Source: Rheum nobile (Eukaryota > Streptophyta > Magnoliopsida > Caryophyllales > Polygonaceae). From it: DNA of 64,000 nucleotides. The notes beneath the pieces were generated by a model. It was not told where the DNA came from and did not search any database. It saw only the letters and a list, made by a program, of their open reading frames with translations. Shown piece by piece: positions 43,876-55,113 of the stretch. How positions within the stretch are numbered: the first letter of the stretch is position 1; the number at the start of each line of letters is the position of its first letter. The stretch covers positions 2,914,001 through 2,978,000 of the forward strand of contig WOAB01000728.1 of the NCBI GenBank assembly GCA_027886185.1, given 5' to 3'. Made by a program: the position numbers and the translations under genes.

Positions 43876-44757
43876 ATGGTGAACACAATGAACAACACTC
43901 GTTCTGATGCTGGTAACCATCCCAGACACAACGAGAGGAGCGTTGGAACTCCTGAGAATGTACGTGAGTCCAATTCTCAACATAATCCCAGGAGCAATGC
44001 TCCGAGGATATTTGACGAGGCGGCCGTTGCTGAAATTCGGGAAATTTTCATGCAAGCAATGACTGATGTCTTACACCCGAGCGTGTCTCAGGCACAGGAT
44101 GTGCCGGCATCCTCAGCAGCCCCGGAAGTTGAGGAGCAAGAGACTCATGTACCCCGACATCAGGGGACTGTAGTCAGAAGCAAGAATGATTGTGGCCGAG
44201 CACTTAAGGCCATAAATTCTATGAGACCCGACAGCTTCAACGGTAAAGGTGAACTAGTTGAGGTGGTGCATTGGTTTTCCCACATGGAGTGGTTATTCCG
44301 CAGTGTGGAGTGCACGAAATCCGAGAAGGTGCACATAGCTTCTCTGCAATTAAAGGGAGATGCCAGTGAGTGGTGGGAAAACACCGGTCTTGCGGATAGC
44401 CCTAATTTGAGTTGGGCAATGTTTAAGACTAAGGTGATCGACCGATTCTTCTCTCGGGCAATGAGAGAGGAAAAGCGCAAGGAGTTTCTTTACCCTAAGA
44501 CTGAAGGGTTAAAGGTGGCTGAATTGGCAATTAAGTTTAATCACTTGTTGCCATACGCCGATTCGGATGTATCCACTGAAGAACATAAGATTTGGCATTT
44601 CCATGAGTGGATGAACCCAAAGATTAAGTCAATGATGTTAAGCCACAATTGCTCTACTCTGGAACAATATGTGGATGCAGCTTATAAGCTAGAGGCAACT
44701 CTGGAAGAATCGACCAAGAGGAAGAATCGCCAGAGGTCGACACAGAATCAACCTTAG
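43876..44757 (+). CDS. Chromovirus gag, ends at an in-frame TAG
   Basis: Start ATG 43876 (MVNTMNNTRSDAGN). Residues about 110-270 hold the Retrotrans_gag core: RPDSFNGKGELVEVVHWFSHM, LKGDASEWWENTGL and FFSRAMREEKRKEFLYPK. The frame closes at TAG 44755-44757 after STQNQP and reopens in the same frame with ASGFKRPAPPSNFAKSSK. In this lineage gag and pol usually form one frame, and CAG-to-TAG is one transition, so I read the TAG as a mutation. Stop readthrough is the alternative, but the next bases (GCAAGC) do not match the CAA-type readthrough context known from plant viruses. Confidence 0.85.
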   Translation: MVNTMNNTRSDAGNHPRHNERSVGTPENVRESNSQHNPRSNAPRIFDEAAVAEIREIFMQAMTDVLHPSVSQAQDVPASSAAPEVEEQETHVPRHQGTVVRSKNDCGRALKAINSMRPDSFNGKGELVEVVHWFSHMEWLFRSVECTKSEKVHIASLQLKGDASEWWENTGLADSPNLSWAMFKTKVIDRFFSRAMREEKRKEFLYPKTEGLKVAELAIKFNHLLPYADSDVSTEEHKIWHFHEWMNPKIKSMMLSHNCSTLEQYVDAAYKLEATLEESTKRKNRQRSTQNQP

Positions 44758-47700
44758 GCAAGCGGATTCAAACGTCCTGCGCCACCGTCCAACTTTGCTA
44801 AATCCAGCAAGGCGAAAATGGATAGAACGCAAGGCGGGCTGACACAACAATCGGGTCAGGGCAAGAGTTCGATTCAGTGTTATAAATGTGGTGACGATGG
44901 GCACAAAAGCATCGCATGTCCACAAGAGAAGAAGACGTGTTTTGGTTGTGGGACTGAGGGGCATGTGCAGAAGTTCTGTTGGCAGGGAAAGCAGAAAGGA
45001 ACAGAGTCGCATCAGGGGTCTGTTAGGCAAAGTAACCGACCCAGATTCAAACCAGCAACGACTCCTAGTCCTTCGATGCAGACAACTGCCCAGAACAAAG
45101 GAAAAGCCCCATCAACTTCAGGAGGTCAGGGTCAGCGCCTGTATGAGATGTGTGAGGCTGATGGACCTAATGCACCGATTGCTCAAGGTACCATCTACCT
45201 TCACTCTACTCCTGTATGCATACTGTTTGATTCAGGTGCTACCCATTCCTTCATTTCAGAAAAGTGTGTTAGTAAGTTAGGTTTAGTTTGCAACGAAGTT
45301 TGTGAGCCTTTCATTGTGAATCTTCCTAATAATGAACGCTTAGTAGGAACTAAGTGTCTGTCCGAGTTTCCGATTACCATCCAGGGTAAGAAATTCGAGG
45401 CAGATTTGATCTGTATTGCCATAGATCCCTATGACATTATCCTCGGTATGGATTGGTTGACACGCCATGGGGCAGTGATCGATTTTAGTTCAAGATCAGT
45501 GACGGTGTCATCTGGGGCCCAGAGTGTGTGCAAGTTTAAAGGTCGGAATGACGTTGATAATGGTAGGCTTATAAACGCAATGGCTGCGTTTAAGCTACTT
45601 CATCAGGGTTGTGTCGGGTACCTTTGCTATCTGGACGAGCCCACGAAAGATGAACCATCAGTTCTTGATATTCCTGTGATTCGGGAATTTCCGAATGTCT
45701 TTCCAGAAGAGATTCCTGGATTACCCCAGCATCGTATTGTAGAGTTTTCAATTGATCTTGAACCAAGTACTGCTCCGATTTCTAAGGCACCGTATAGAAT
45801 GGCACCTGTTGAGATGCAGGAATTAAAGAAGCAATTAGAGGATCTTTTAGACAAAGGCTATATAAGGCCGAGTGCATCGCCTTGGGGTGCTCCGGTCTTG
45901 TTTGTCAAGAAGAAAGATGGATCGTTTCGGCTTTGTATCGACTACCGAGAGTTGAATAAAGTCACGATCAAGAACAAGTATCCTTTGCCAAGGATTGATG
46001 ATCTGCTAGATCAGCTACAAGGAGCTAAAGTCTTTTCCAAGATCGATCTGAAATCTGGTTACCATCAACTCAGAATTCATGAGGAAGATATTCCGAGGAC
46101 TGCATTCCGGACAAGGTATGGTCACTATGAGTTCATAGTTATGCCATTCAGACTTACCAATGCTCCAGCGGTCTTCATGGACCTGATGAATCAATGTTTT
46201 CACCAATACCTAGATAAGTTCGTGGTGGTTTTCATTGATGATATATTGATTTATTCCCCGAATGAGGAAGTTCACGAGGAACATCTGCGGATTGTGTTGT
46301 CAATCCTTAGACAAAATGAGCTATATGCTAAATTGTCTAAATGTGACTTCTGGATTAAGGAAGTGGCTTTCTTAGGCCATGTGATCAACGAGAATGGGGT
46401 GATGGTTGATCCCCAGAAGATTGAGGCGGTAGCCAACTGGAAGCGGACTCAGAATGTGAAAGAGGTACGCAGTTTCCTTGGACTTGCCGGATATTATAGA
46501 CGGTTTATAGAGGGATTTTCCAAGATCGCTCTACCTATGACCGGTTTACTCCGCAAGGTCCATAAGAAGTTTATCTGGACTGACAAGTGTGAGGCCAGTT
46601 TTCAAGAATTGAAACGACGATTGACCTCGGCACCAGTGTTAACATTACCAGAAGGAAATGACGGATATGTAGTCTATAGTGATGCTTCTAAGAATGGTTT
46701 AGGATGCGTGTTGATGCAGAAAGGCAAGGTGATTGCTTATGCATCAAGGCAACTAAAAACCTATGAAGAAAACTATCTGACGCATGATCTGGAACTAGCA
46801 GCGGTAGTGTTCGCGTTGAAGATTTGGAGGCATTATCTCTATGGTGTGAAATGCCAAGTCTTCACCGACCACAAGAGTCTCAAGTACGTATTCACTCAGA
46901 AAGAGTTGAACATGAGGCAACGACGCTGGTTAGAGCTGCTCAAAGATTATGATCTTGAATTACTGTATCATCCGGGCAAGGCTAATGTAGTAGCCGATGC
47001 GCTGAGCCGGAAGACACCGCACGAGACAGTAGTAGCTCTCCTCACTACTCAAGCCAAGCTAAATCAAATGGTGTATGAAGCTGAACTCTTGTATGATCAA
47101 CGTAGAGTATACCTGAGTATGTTGGAAATTCAGGCTATACTACTTGATCAGATTCGAGAAAAACAAATTGATGATATAGTTTTGGTAAAATTGAGTTGTG
47201 AAGCGTTGAACGGGAAAGCTCTCGGTTTCGTGATTCAAGAGAATGGATCACTTTGGTTCCAGAACCGAATTTGTGTGCCTGCCATTGATGATCTTCGCCA
47301 GTTGGTGATGAGGGAAGCTCATTCGTCAGCCTATTTTGTGCATCCAGGTTCTAGTAAAATGTACAAGGACCTCCGGAAGAATTTCTGGTGGCCCAACATG
47401 AAATGGGATGTGGCAGAATTTGTAGCAAAATGCTTGACTTGTCAGAAAGTCAAGATAGAACACCGCAGACCAGGTGGTGAATTGCTACCTCTTCCTGTTC
47501 CGGAATGGAAATGGGAGGACATTGTAATGGACTTCGTCACAGGATTACCCAAGACGCGAACTCAGAAGGATGCTATTTGGGTGATCATTGACCGGCTCAC
47601 GAAGAGTGCTCACTTCGTGGCTATCAAGTCCACTTGGGGAGTCCAGAGATTGGCTGAAGTCTACAAGCAGGAGATTATTCGCTTATATGGTATTCCTAAG

Positions 47701-48480
47701 ACCATTGTATCGGATCGTGATGGCCGTTTTACATCGAGATTCTGGAAGGAACTCCACAAGGCCATGGGAACCGAGCTAAGGTTTAGCACTGCATTTCATC
47801 CTCAGACGGATGGACAGTCTGAGAGGACTATCCAGACCCTGGAAGATATGTTGAGAGCATGTGTACTTGACCGTCCGACTAGCTGGGAAGACAGCTTAAG
47901 TCTAATCGAGTTCACGTACAACAATAGCTGGCACACTACTATTAAGATGGCTCCATTTGAAGCTTTGTATGGTCGAAAGTGTAGATCGCCAATTTGTTGG
48001 GATGAGAATGCCGCCAAGATTTTACTCGGACCAGAGTTGGTCGAGAGAACTGCTTCAGACATTGCTTTGATCAGACAAAGAATGTTGACCGCTCAAAGTC
48101 GACAGAAGTCTTACGCCGATCCAAGACGTAGGAATGTTGAATTTGAAGTTGGCGACAAGGTCTTTGTCAGAGTTTCGCCATCCAAAGGCGTGTTCAGATT
48201 TGGTAAGCATGGGAAGCTTAACCCTCGCTACGTGGGACCATTTGAAATCCTCGATAGAGTGGGATCCCTTGCGTACCGCTTGGCATTACCGCCATCGGCG
48301 CATCCAGTGCATAATGTGTTCCACGTATCCTTGTTGAGAAAATATGTACTAGATGAGTCTCATGTACTGAGCTATGAAGACATTGAGATTCAAGCAAATG
48401 GTACTTATGAAGAGATACCTGTGCGTATTCTCGAGTGTCGTGAGAAGCATTTGCGCAACAAGGTCGTACCATTGGTATGA
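44758..48480 (+). CDS. Chromovirus pol: zinc knuckles, protease, RT, RNase H, integrase
   Basis: Open from 44758 to the stop at 48478-48480; the first ATG is 44818. Domains numbered from 44818: two zinc knuckles CYKCGDDGHKSIAC and CFGCGTEGHVQKFC (about 20-60); aspartic protease LFDSGATHSF (137); reverse transcriptase RLCIDYRELNK and VVFIDDILIYS (active site near 472); RNase H YSDASKNGLGCVL (615) and HNVADALS-type ANVVADALSRK; integrase HHCC zinc region CLTCQKVK (about 875), core DFVTGLP and SDRDGRFTSRFW (966); GPY/F-type GPFEILDRVG (1140). All main active-site residues seem present. One oddity is FRLTNAP where the family has FGLTNAP, a Gly-to-Arg change beside the RT active site. Confidence 0.95.
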   Translation, partial: ASGFKRPAPPSNFAKSSKAKMDRTQGGLTQQSGQGKSSIQCYKCGDDGHKSIACPQEKKTCFGCGTEGHVQKFCWQGKQKGTESHQGSVRQSNRPRFKPATTPSPSMQTTAQNKGKAPSTSGGQGQRLYEMCEADGPNAPIAQGTIYLHSTPVCILFDSGATHSFISEKCVSKLGLVCNEVCEPFIVNLPNNERLVGTKCLSEFPITIQGKKFEADLICIAIDPYDIILGMDWLTRHGAVIDFSSRSVTVSSGAQSVCKFKGRNDVDNGRLINAMAAFKLLHQGCVGYLCYLDEPTKDEPSVLDIPVIREFPNVFPEEIPGLPQHRIVEFSIDLEPSTAPISKAPYRMAPVEMQELKKQLEDLLDKGYIRPSASPWGAPVLFVKKKDGSFRLCIDYRELNKVTIKNKYPLPRIDDLLDQLQGAKVFSKIDLKSGYHQLRIHEEDIPRTAFRTRYGHYEFIVMPFRLTNAPAVFMDLMNQCFHQYLDKFVVVFIDDILIYSPNEEVHEEHLRIVLSILRQNELYAKLSKCDFWIKEVAFLGHVINENGVMVDPQKIEAVANWKRTQNVKEVRSFLGLAGYYRRFIEGFSKIALPMTGLLRKVHKKFIWTDKCEASFQELKRRLTSAPVLTLPEGNDGYVVYSDASKNGLGCVLMQKGKVIAYASRQLKTYEENYLTHDLELAAVVFALKIWRHYLYGVKCQVFTDHKSLKYVFTQKELNMRQRRWLELLKDYDLELLYHPGKANVVADALSRKTPHETVVALLTTQAKLNQMVYEAELLYDQRRVYLSMLEIQAILLDQIREKQIDDIVLVKLSCEALNGKALGFVIQENGSLWFQNRICVPAIDDLRQLVMREAHSSAYFVHPGSSKMYKDLRKNFWWPNMKWDVAEFVAKCLTCQKVKIEHRRPGGELLPLPVPEWKWEDIVMDFVTGLPKTRTQKDAIWVIIDRLTKSAHFVAIKSTWGVQRLAEVYKQEIIRLYGIPKTIVSDRDGRFTSRFWKELHKAMGTELRFSTAFHPQTDGQSERTIQTLEDMLRACVLDRPTSWEDSLSLIEFTYNNSWHTTIKMAPFEALYGRKCRSPICWDENAAKILLGPELVERTASDIALIRQRMLTAQSRQKSYADPRRRNVEFEVGDKVFVRVSPSKGVFRFGKHGKLNPRYVGPFEILDRVGSLAYRLALPPSAHPVHNVFHVSLLRKYVLDESHVLSYEDIEIQANGTYEEIPVRILECREKHLRNKVVPLV

Positions 48481-48570
48481 ATTATGTGGTCCAAGTCAGA
48501 ATCCGATGAAGTTACCTGGGAGACTGAAAAGGATATGCGTAGACGCTTTCCCGAGATGTTTACGACCTAA
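48481..48570 (+). pseudogene. Chromodomain remnant cut off from pol by a TGA
   Basis: Directly after the pol stop the same frame reads IMWSKSESDEVTWETEKDMRRRFPEMF and ends at 48570. Together with the preceding VRILECREKHLRNKVVPLV this is a Tekay-type chromodomain end (VTWE, F at the end). TGA at 48478-48480 is one C-to-T change from CGA (Arg). Chromodomains steer integration toward marked chromatin, so a protein ending at 48480 would lack half of this domain. Confidence 0.8.
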
Positions 48571-48589
48571 GTTTCGGGGTCGAAACTTC

Positions 48590-48606
48590 TTTTAAGGGAG
48601 ATGTAA
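48590..48606 (+). other. Polypurine tract of the chromovirus
   Basis: The purine-rich AAGGGAGATG directly before the 3' LTR is the plus-strand primer. Confidence 0.7.
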
Positions 48607-50991
48607 TGTAATATCCCACATTTTGTACGGGTAAATTTTGAATTTTCTTAAGCCATATTGCGAGTCAGATTTATTTCAGGGAAAGATGAACATTCTGTGT
48701 AATGTTTAATCTCTGTAATATTTTTCTGAGCAATATAAAATACAGTTAACGTATTTTCGGGCTTAAAGATCGTTCGCGTACAAATATATTTAACCCGGAG
48801 TTAAAAACATTTTACCACTTAAGGTAAAAACGACAAAGGAGTCGGAGGGGGCAAATCTGGCCTTGACCGCACCCCGCGGTGAAGGGCGTGCCGCACCCCG
48901 CGGCAAAGGCCAACAGCGAAGATGAAGCAGCTTCATCACCGCACCCCTGCCGCACCCCCACCGCACCCCGTGGTGGCCTATGTCACTCGACAGTTGCAGG
49001 GCAACTTGGCAAGGCTACTTCATAGCCTTGGTGACTTGCCTTGGCTACATTTCTGAGGCTGGGACACCTCCTCCTTGCCTCCTCCAGCTAGTGTGCAGCA
49101 TGTTTGGGGTATTTATAGAGAAGAGGTGGTGAGAATCGAGCCACAAGAGGTCTCCTCCATCATCTTCTATCTCAGACAAACCTCCATTGAAGCAAGTTGA
49201 AGCTTCGTTTGAGAGCTAATCCGAACCCTTTTGAGAGCGATAAGAGGTGATCCTTAGAGGAGGTATAAAGCTTAAGAAGGTGGGAAAACAAACCAAGAAC
49301 AAATCGAAGTCGAATCGATCGATTTGGGTAAGTAATTCTTCCCGAAAACTTGCTGAACTTTGCCTCTGTGGTCACCACCGCACCCCGCGGCAGTCACCAC
49401 CGCACCCCGCGGCAGCCACTACCGCACCCCGCGGTGAGATCTGGCGTGCCCACAGCGAGCTGCGTTCGTGGTGTGTTCTTGGGTGTTGGTTGGCCGAGGC
49501 TTGGTTCTTTTGAACCCCTTTGATTCTTATTCCTTTAGATTCAAATATGTAGATATTGAATCTAACTTAGGGTCTCATTATGGGTCATTCCTTAGGGATT
49601 TGTTATCCAGGATCTGTCCCAGTTTCGGACCCAGGAAACTGTCATCTCTAAAGCTTGTTCGAACTTTCATCTGATCTAAGGCAAGTGGCGGTTCGCTCTT
49701 GCTTATCATTCCATATTTCCATTGATTATCAATTGCTTAATTGTTAATTAATTTGGAATGATTTATTGAATTGTTGGGAACAGTTTTACTAAATAATATA
49801 AAAGGAATATGATATTATAATAGGTTGTATATCTGTTAGAACAACGCTATTATAAATATATATTTTGGCATGAGGGCTTTTATATGATTATTGCTATTCT
49901 TGGACTGTTTAGTTAGCACGATTATTCGTAGGAGCGATGGACTAATTGAGGTCTAGTCGTTTCTTGATAATGGAAATGGTGCTAAGAGTTCTAAACTCAA
50001 AGACCATTTGGTGGGTCATGACCTTTCTCTATACTCGGGTATAGAGATGGTGGCATGAAGCTGGTGCTACAAACTTGGGATGCGTCCCTATCAGAAGTAT
50101 GTCCCGCTGTCGGCAGGCATATAATTAAAAGCCTATAACGTGGTGCGCATTTTGGAATTAAATAAGATAAGTGCCCGAGCGCACATGATTAATAAACCTC
50201 AGACGAGTAGTGCAGCTAGGGAATAGTGCAGCTAGGAAAGCTCGTCTTGACTTTGATCAGAGTACCGTTCTCTTTCCAATCTGGATTCGCATTAAGCGGT
50301 GAGGTTGGTCGTGAACCGAAACATCAAGTCGTTTTTGAACGCTTGTATGATTAATTAATGTTCCCCAACATTTGTCGTACTTCCGATAAGACTCAATCTT
50401 TTGGAGTCTTCTTTGGGATTGATTGATGTAAGACCCGGTCTTCCAGAATCTTCTCTTGTTCATGCTGCTTCATATATTCCAGTGGGAGTATGATGGTTGA
50501 CTATCGTCATCGGTTATTATTCGAGAAGCGATGAGTCTAACCTAATATGACTGCTTCGAACCACTCTGCTTTATACCCTTGCGTAGTCTTTCATTAGACT
50601 AACCAACCGTAATTGTTCCTTGCATGGTTGGCTGGTGTCATCCGTTCAATTCGGCACATCAGATAAGCACCCGAGGAATAGAGGCTAGAATGACTATAGA
50701 AGTAAACGGTGTTTTAACGGTTTATCAGGCTACGATCCTTGGCGGGTGATCTTTTATGATCAAGACCCATGTATTTTTATAAAGACTTCCGCTAGATACT
50801 CTATTTTGTCCTATGGGGATTGGGATGTAATCCCTAGACATATGTTTTAATTAAAGGTTTTGATGTTTATATCTTAACCGGTGTTTATGAATGGTGTTTA
50901 GTCCGGTAAAGCCTGGGGTGGCTTCGGTGTGGAAACCGAGGTCACTGGCGGTGATACCTTTCCAAACGGATTGAAATTTGGGGGTGTTACA
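48607..50991 (+). mobile_element. 3' LTR of the chromovirus
   Basis: 2,385 bp, close to the 5' LTR by eye, with scattered transitions and a few small indels, including an extra CCGCACCCC unit near 48956. A CGA-to-CAG-style count was not possible by eye, so no age is given. Confidence 0.93.
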
Positions 50992-50996
50992 CCGTC

Positions 50997-51700
50997 GGCC
51001 AATCGCCCAAGCCCAGAATAAACGGAGCAACCTTAGATTCAACATTTTGGAGCTCGGATTGAACTTGGGATTCCATTCAGAAGCAAGATCTGGATAAAAT
51101 CGGTCTCGATTCCTAGAGGATCTGCTCCTTTCCACTTCATGGTTATTGATGATTTGGGCATCAGAGAACAAGAGGAGAACCTGAGAGGGAGGGTTACGAT
51201 GGGTTCTGGCAATCGTGTTGGGAGAGTTGATCTCCAAGTTGAAGTCAGTGGTGAAGGGGAGGTTAAGGGTTTGGATCGAGATCCAAGTGTAGATGAGAAA
51301 CGGTTGTTCGTGGTTTAGGGCTTGGGGAGGCAGATTAGGGAGTGAGCCATGGTGGAAGTAGATCGGCGGCAAGTTACGCTTTAGGGTTTTCTTGTGTAGG
51401 TTTGGGAGGTTGAGGGGAGCAGAGCTTGAGAGCATTTTCGTTTTCATTCTCCAAACGCAATAAATGTGATAGAGACAGATCCGTACTTGAAATTGGATTT
51501 AGGGCCGCTTTGGAAAAATTATTTGAAAACTTGTTATGACGTGGTATGATGTCCAATGCCTTATAAGTGATTTCCCGCAGACCCGCAGTGCAAAGTCAAA
51601 TAAGGCATCGCCTCTAAGGATCACACAACACCCACCAATCGTGTGCACTCGCCAATGAAGGATTAGAATCACCGAGATGCTCATAACCAAAAAAATAGGG
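50997..51700 (-). other. Flanking single-copy-like sequence, no gene identified
   Basis: Moderate-GC minus-strand sequence with an open stretch to about 51447 (50851-51447) that crosses the LTR end, so the frame is not a real protein as it stands. It probably joins 39800-40070 across the chromovirus and could be an old 5' UTR or first exon. Nothing nameable. Confidence 0.3.
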
Positions 51701-52793
51701 ATTTTCATATAAGATATGCAAGATATATCAATTATTTATATATAATAATATTTCTATTTAATTTTCTATATATTAATAGAAGATATTTTAAATATTCATA
51801 GATAACATATTTAATATTCCTATTTAGCAAACTATATAGTCATAAAAGATATATTAATTCTTCGCAAATAATATATTTAATATTTCGATTTTGTTTACTA
51901 TATATTCACTAAATATATTTAAATTATTCATAGCTAGCATAATTATTATTTATGCATACTTTATTGTATTTTAAATTTAATTAATATAATTAAAAATATT
52001 CATATGTAATAACTTAAATCTTCATATAAAATATATTAATTATTTCTAAGTACTACAAATAACAACAATGTGGACATTGAATTATGTATTAGCTAGTAGT
52101 ATACAACAATGTCAATTTTCATTATTTTTGAAAAAGCGATTTCACGGTAGAGAAGAAGAGCGTAAAATATTTTATTTTTATAATTTTCTAAATTGCGTGA
52201 AATGGAAGAGAGAAAACTCAATCGTCCGAAAGATTGATTTGAGAAAATTTTCCCATTAAGTAAGTGTGCTATAACTTATCTATATAACATTAAAAATTAG
52301 CATTGTGTCACAATACTAGCATTTTATGTTAGCATTTTTGACAATAAATGACCATATTGAAGATATATAAGAGAAAATGATATCTATATGCAAATTAAAA
52401 AAATAGATTTAAGTTAGCATTTTTGACAATAAATGACCTTGTTTAAGATATAGAAGATGAAATAATATCTTTATGCAAATACTAGCATTTTATGTATAGG
52501 AAATATATACATGTAAAGCTAGATTATAATTGTCCCAATTTAAGGGAAAATGAAACAACATCACATACAATAACAATATATTAGGTTTTGTTGAAATAGA
52601 AAATATGATAAAAATATTTTTTATGATAATATAAGTCAAATTTATAAATTTTTGTTTGCTAATTTGATATTGAAAAAAGTTCAACTCTTAAAGTCTTTTA
52701 TCGTACAACAATATAAAATTACTACTTATTTGAAGTACACAACATAAATACTTTATCAAAATTATTAGAACACCATAGATATAAATATAAATC
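51701..52793. other. Very AT-rich stretch, nothing recognised
   Basis: Dominated by ATATATTAAT-type sequence. A phrase of about 40 bp (AGCATTTTTGACAATAAATGACC) occurs at about 52332 and 52417, a short direct repeat. No coding signal. Confidence 0.4.
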
Positions 52794-54889
52794 TGTAATA
52801 TCCCTCATTTTATAAGGATATTTTGGAATTTTTCCAACTCCCGTATTACAAGTCGGATTAAATTCAGAGAAGTTCGGACATTCTGTATCATGTTTGATCT
52901 CTGTAATATTTTTTCCGAGTAATATAAAATACAGTTGACACATGTTCAAGGTTAAATAGTCGTTCGTGTACGAATATATTTAACCCGGGGTTAAGATAAT
53001 TAACCCAAGATTTAAATCGGACAAAAGGGTAAAAATTTGCCTTGACCGCACCCCGCGGTGGAGTTGCCGCACCCGCGGTGAAGGCCAAACAAGTGAGGCG
53101 GTCTGAGGAGACCACCGCACCCTGCCGCACCCCGCGGTGGGATATTTTTTCTTCTGCAGCGTTATCCTCTTCCCCTCTGCAGCAACAAGTGGCTCGCCAT
53201 TGTCAGGCCTAGGCCGCCTGAATTCGTCCCTAACCGTCCCTTATGTTCCCTTGAAAGTGGAGGTGGGTTAGAGCTATAAAAGGGAGAAGTTGGAGAGGAG
53301 GATTAGCTGCTAAACTTCTTCTTCCTCCTCTGAAAAACCTCCATTGTTGTCTGAGTTTTGGAGCTTCGCCGGAGTTGTCGCCGTAGTTCTTTTGAGTAGG
53401 GAAGGTGTCCTCCAGTGTTGTTTGAAGGTTTAAGGAGTTTGGAGATTAAACCATAATCGAGTCGAAGGCAAACGAATCGATTTGGGGTGAGTTTTCTCCA
53501 CTTCACTGTCGAACTCCCCTGCCTCTGTCATCCCGCCGCACCCGCGGCAGAGGCTCCACCGCACCCGCGGTGAGCTTGTCCGGGTTGTGTGTTCTTGGGT
53601 GTTTGGCTTTGGGCGAGGCTTGACTCCTTCGATTCTTTTAGTATTCTTTTAGATTCATATATGTGGATATTGAATCTAACTTAGGGTCTCGTTATGGGTC
53701 GTTTCTTAGGGATTTATAATTCGAGATCTGTCCCAGTTTCAGACCCAGGAACCCGACGTTTCTAAGCTTGTTCAAGCTTTCGTATAATCTAAGGCAAGTG
53801 GCGGTTCGCTTTTGCTCATCATTCCATATTTCAATTAATTATCAATTGTTTAGTTGTTAATTAATTTGGGATGATTTACTGTTTGCGTTGGGAACAGTTT
53901 TGTTTAATGATATGATTAAAAAGGAGATATTATAATAGGTTGTATATCTGTTAGAACAACGCTATTATATATATTTTGATATGATTTAATACAGATATTA
54001 TGATAGGTTGTATATTGTTAGAACAACGCTATTTTATCTGTTATTGGCCATGATGGCTTTGATGTGGATTATTACTGTACTGAACTGTTTAGTTAGCACG
54101 AGTATTCGTAGGAACGCTACTGTGTATCTCATTGCGAGTGCTAGTCATTTCTTGATAACCTGGTGGTTAGGATTTAGTTTCTACCATCCTCCTTACTCTG
54201 GGTCTGTGCACACAGCTGGTGCCGCTTGTAGGGATTTAGTTCCCGATTTCGTTTTGAGGGATTTAGTTCCCGAGGGATTTAGTTCCCGATTCGACTTTAG
54301 GGATTTAGTTCCCGAGTCAACTCCGCCTTAGGGATTTAGTTCCCGACGGTATCTCTTTATCCTGAGGGATGAGAGAATCTAAAAGCTTATAACGTGTTGT
54401 GCGTTTTGGAATTTAATGAGATAAGTGCTTTAGTGCACATGATTAATATACCCTTGGGCGAGTAGTGCAGCTAAGTATAGTGCAGCTAGGAAAACTCGTC
54501 TTGACTTTGATCAGAGTAAAGTTCTCTTTCCAATCTGGATTCGCCCTGGGGCGGTGAGGTTGGTCGTGAGCTGAAACATCAAGTCATTTTTGAACGCTTG
54601 TGTGAAAAGTTTATGTTCCCCAACATTTATCATGTTTCCGATAAGACTCATCTCGTTGGAGTCTTCTTTTGGGATTGATTGCTGTGAGACTCGGTCTCCA
54701 GAATCTTCTCTTGATCATGTCTTTTCATGTATTCTAGTAGGAGTATGGTGGTTGACTATCGTCATCGGTTTTGATTCGAGAAGCGATGAGTCTAACCTAA
54801 TACGACTACTTCGAACCATTCTGCTTTGTACCCTTGCTTAGTCTTTCATTAGACTAACCAACCGTAATTGTTCTCTGCATGATTGGTAT
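52794..54889 (+). mobile_element. Truncated, diverged LTR of the same chromovirus family
   Basis: Starts TGTAATATCCCTC and follows the 40071/48607 LTRs to about 54889, where similarity stops about 360 bp before the LTR end. It is much more diverged than the two LTRs are from each other, so it is older or from a related subfamily. It has CCGCACCCCGCGG-type boxes at about 53045-53135 and 53535-53575, and a private GGGATTTAGTTCCCGA array. Confidence 0.85.
54231..54346. repeat. Five copies of GGGATTTAGTTCCCGA
   Basis: Copies start at about 54231, 54258, 54274, 54300 and 54331 with variable spacers. The unit is a short imperfect palindrome (GGGA...TCCC). The LTRs at 40071 and 48607 have no such array at the matching place. 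Confidence 0.85.
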
Positions 54890-55113
54890 TTTCTTTAGTT
54901 CAATCAAATGTGGCTACTTGAGAATAGATGATGAATTTGAGGGGAACTAGGAGAAGAGAATTCTGATGAAGTTGTGTTTGGCTTTCAGTACACTAGTTCA
55001 CTACCACTGTAAATACTTGTGTTTTCTACCAAAAAGGAACTGAAGCTTCAGTACACTAGTTCACTACCACTGTAAATACTTGTGTTTGGCTTTCTTATAT
55101 TTTTTCATGTCAG
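54890..55113. repeat. Spacer with a ~42-bp direct duplication
   Basis: TTCAGTACACTAGTTCACTA and the next ~22 bases occur at about 54986 and again near 55049, separated by AT-rich sequence. It directly precedes the spliced flavoprotein exon. Confidence 0.7.

Larger units (their letters stand above)
40071..50991 (+). mobile_element. Ty3/Gypsy chromovirus (Tekay/Del-like), 10.9 kb
   Basis: LTRs of 2,374 and 2,385 bp start TGTAATATCCC and enclose primer-binding site, acidic ORF, gag, pol (protease-RT-RNase H-integrase) and a chromodomain remnant, in chromovirus order. Flanks are CCGCC (40066-40070) and CCGTC (50992-50996), a 5-bp target duplication with one transition. The surrounding minus-oriented GC-rich sequence continues on both sides. 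Two single-base stops probably disable it. Confidence 0.95.

Noticed and set aside
50851..51447. 198-codon minus-strand frame
   Set aside because: Its last 45 codons lie inside the chromovirus LTR, so it is a chance fusion of LTR and flank.
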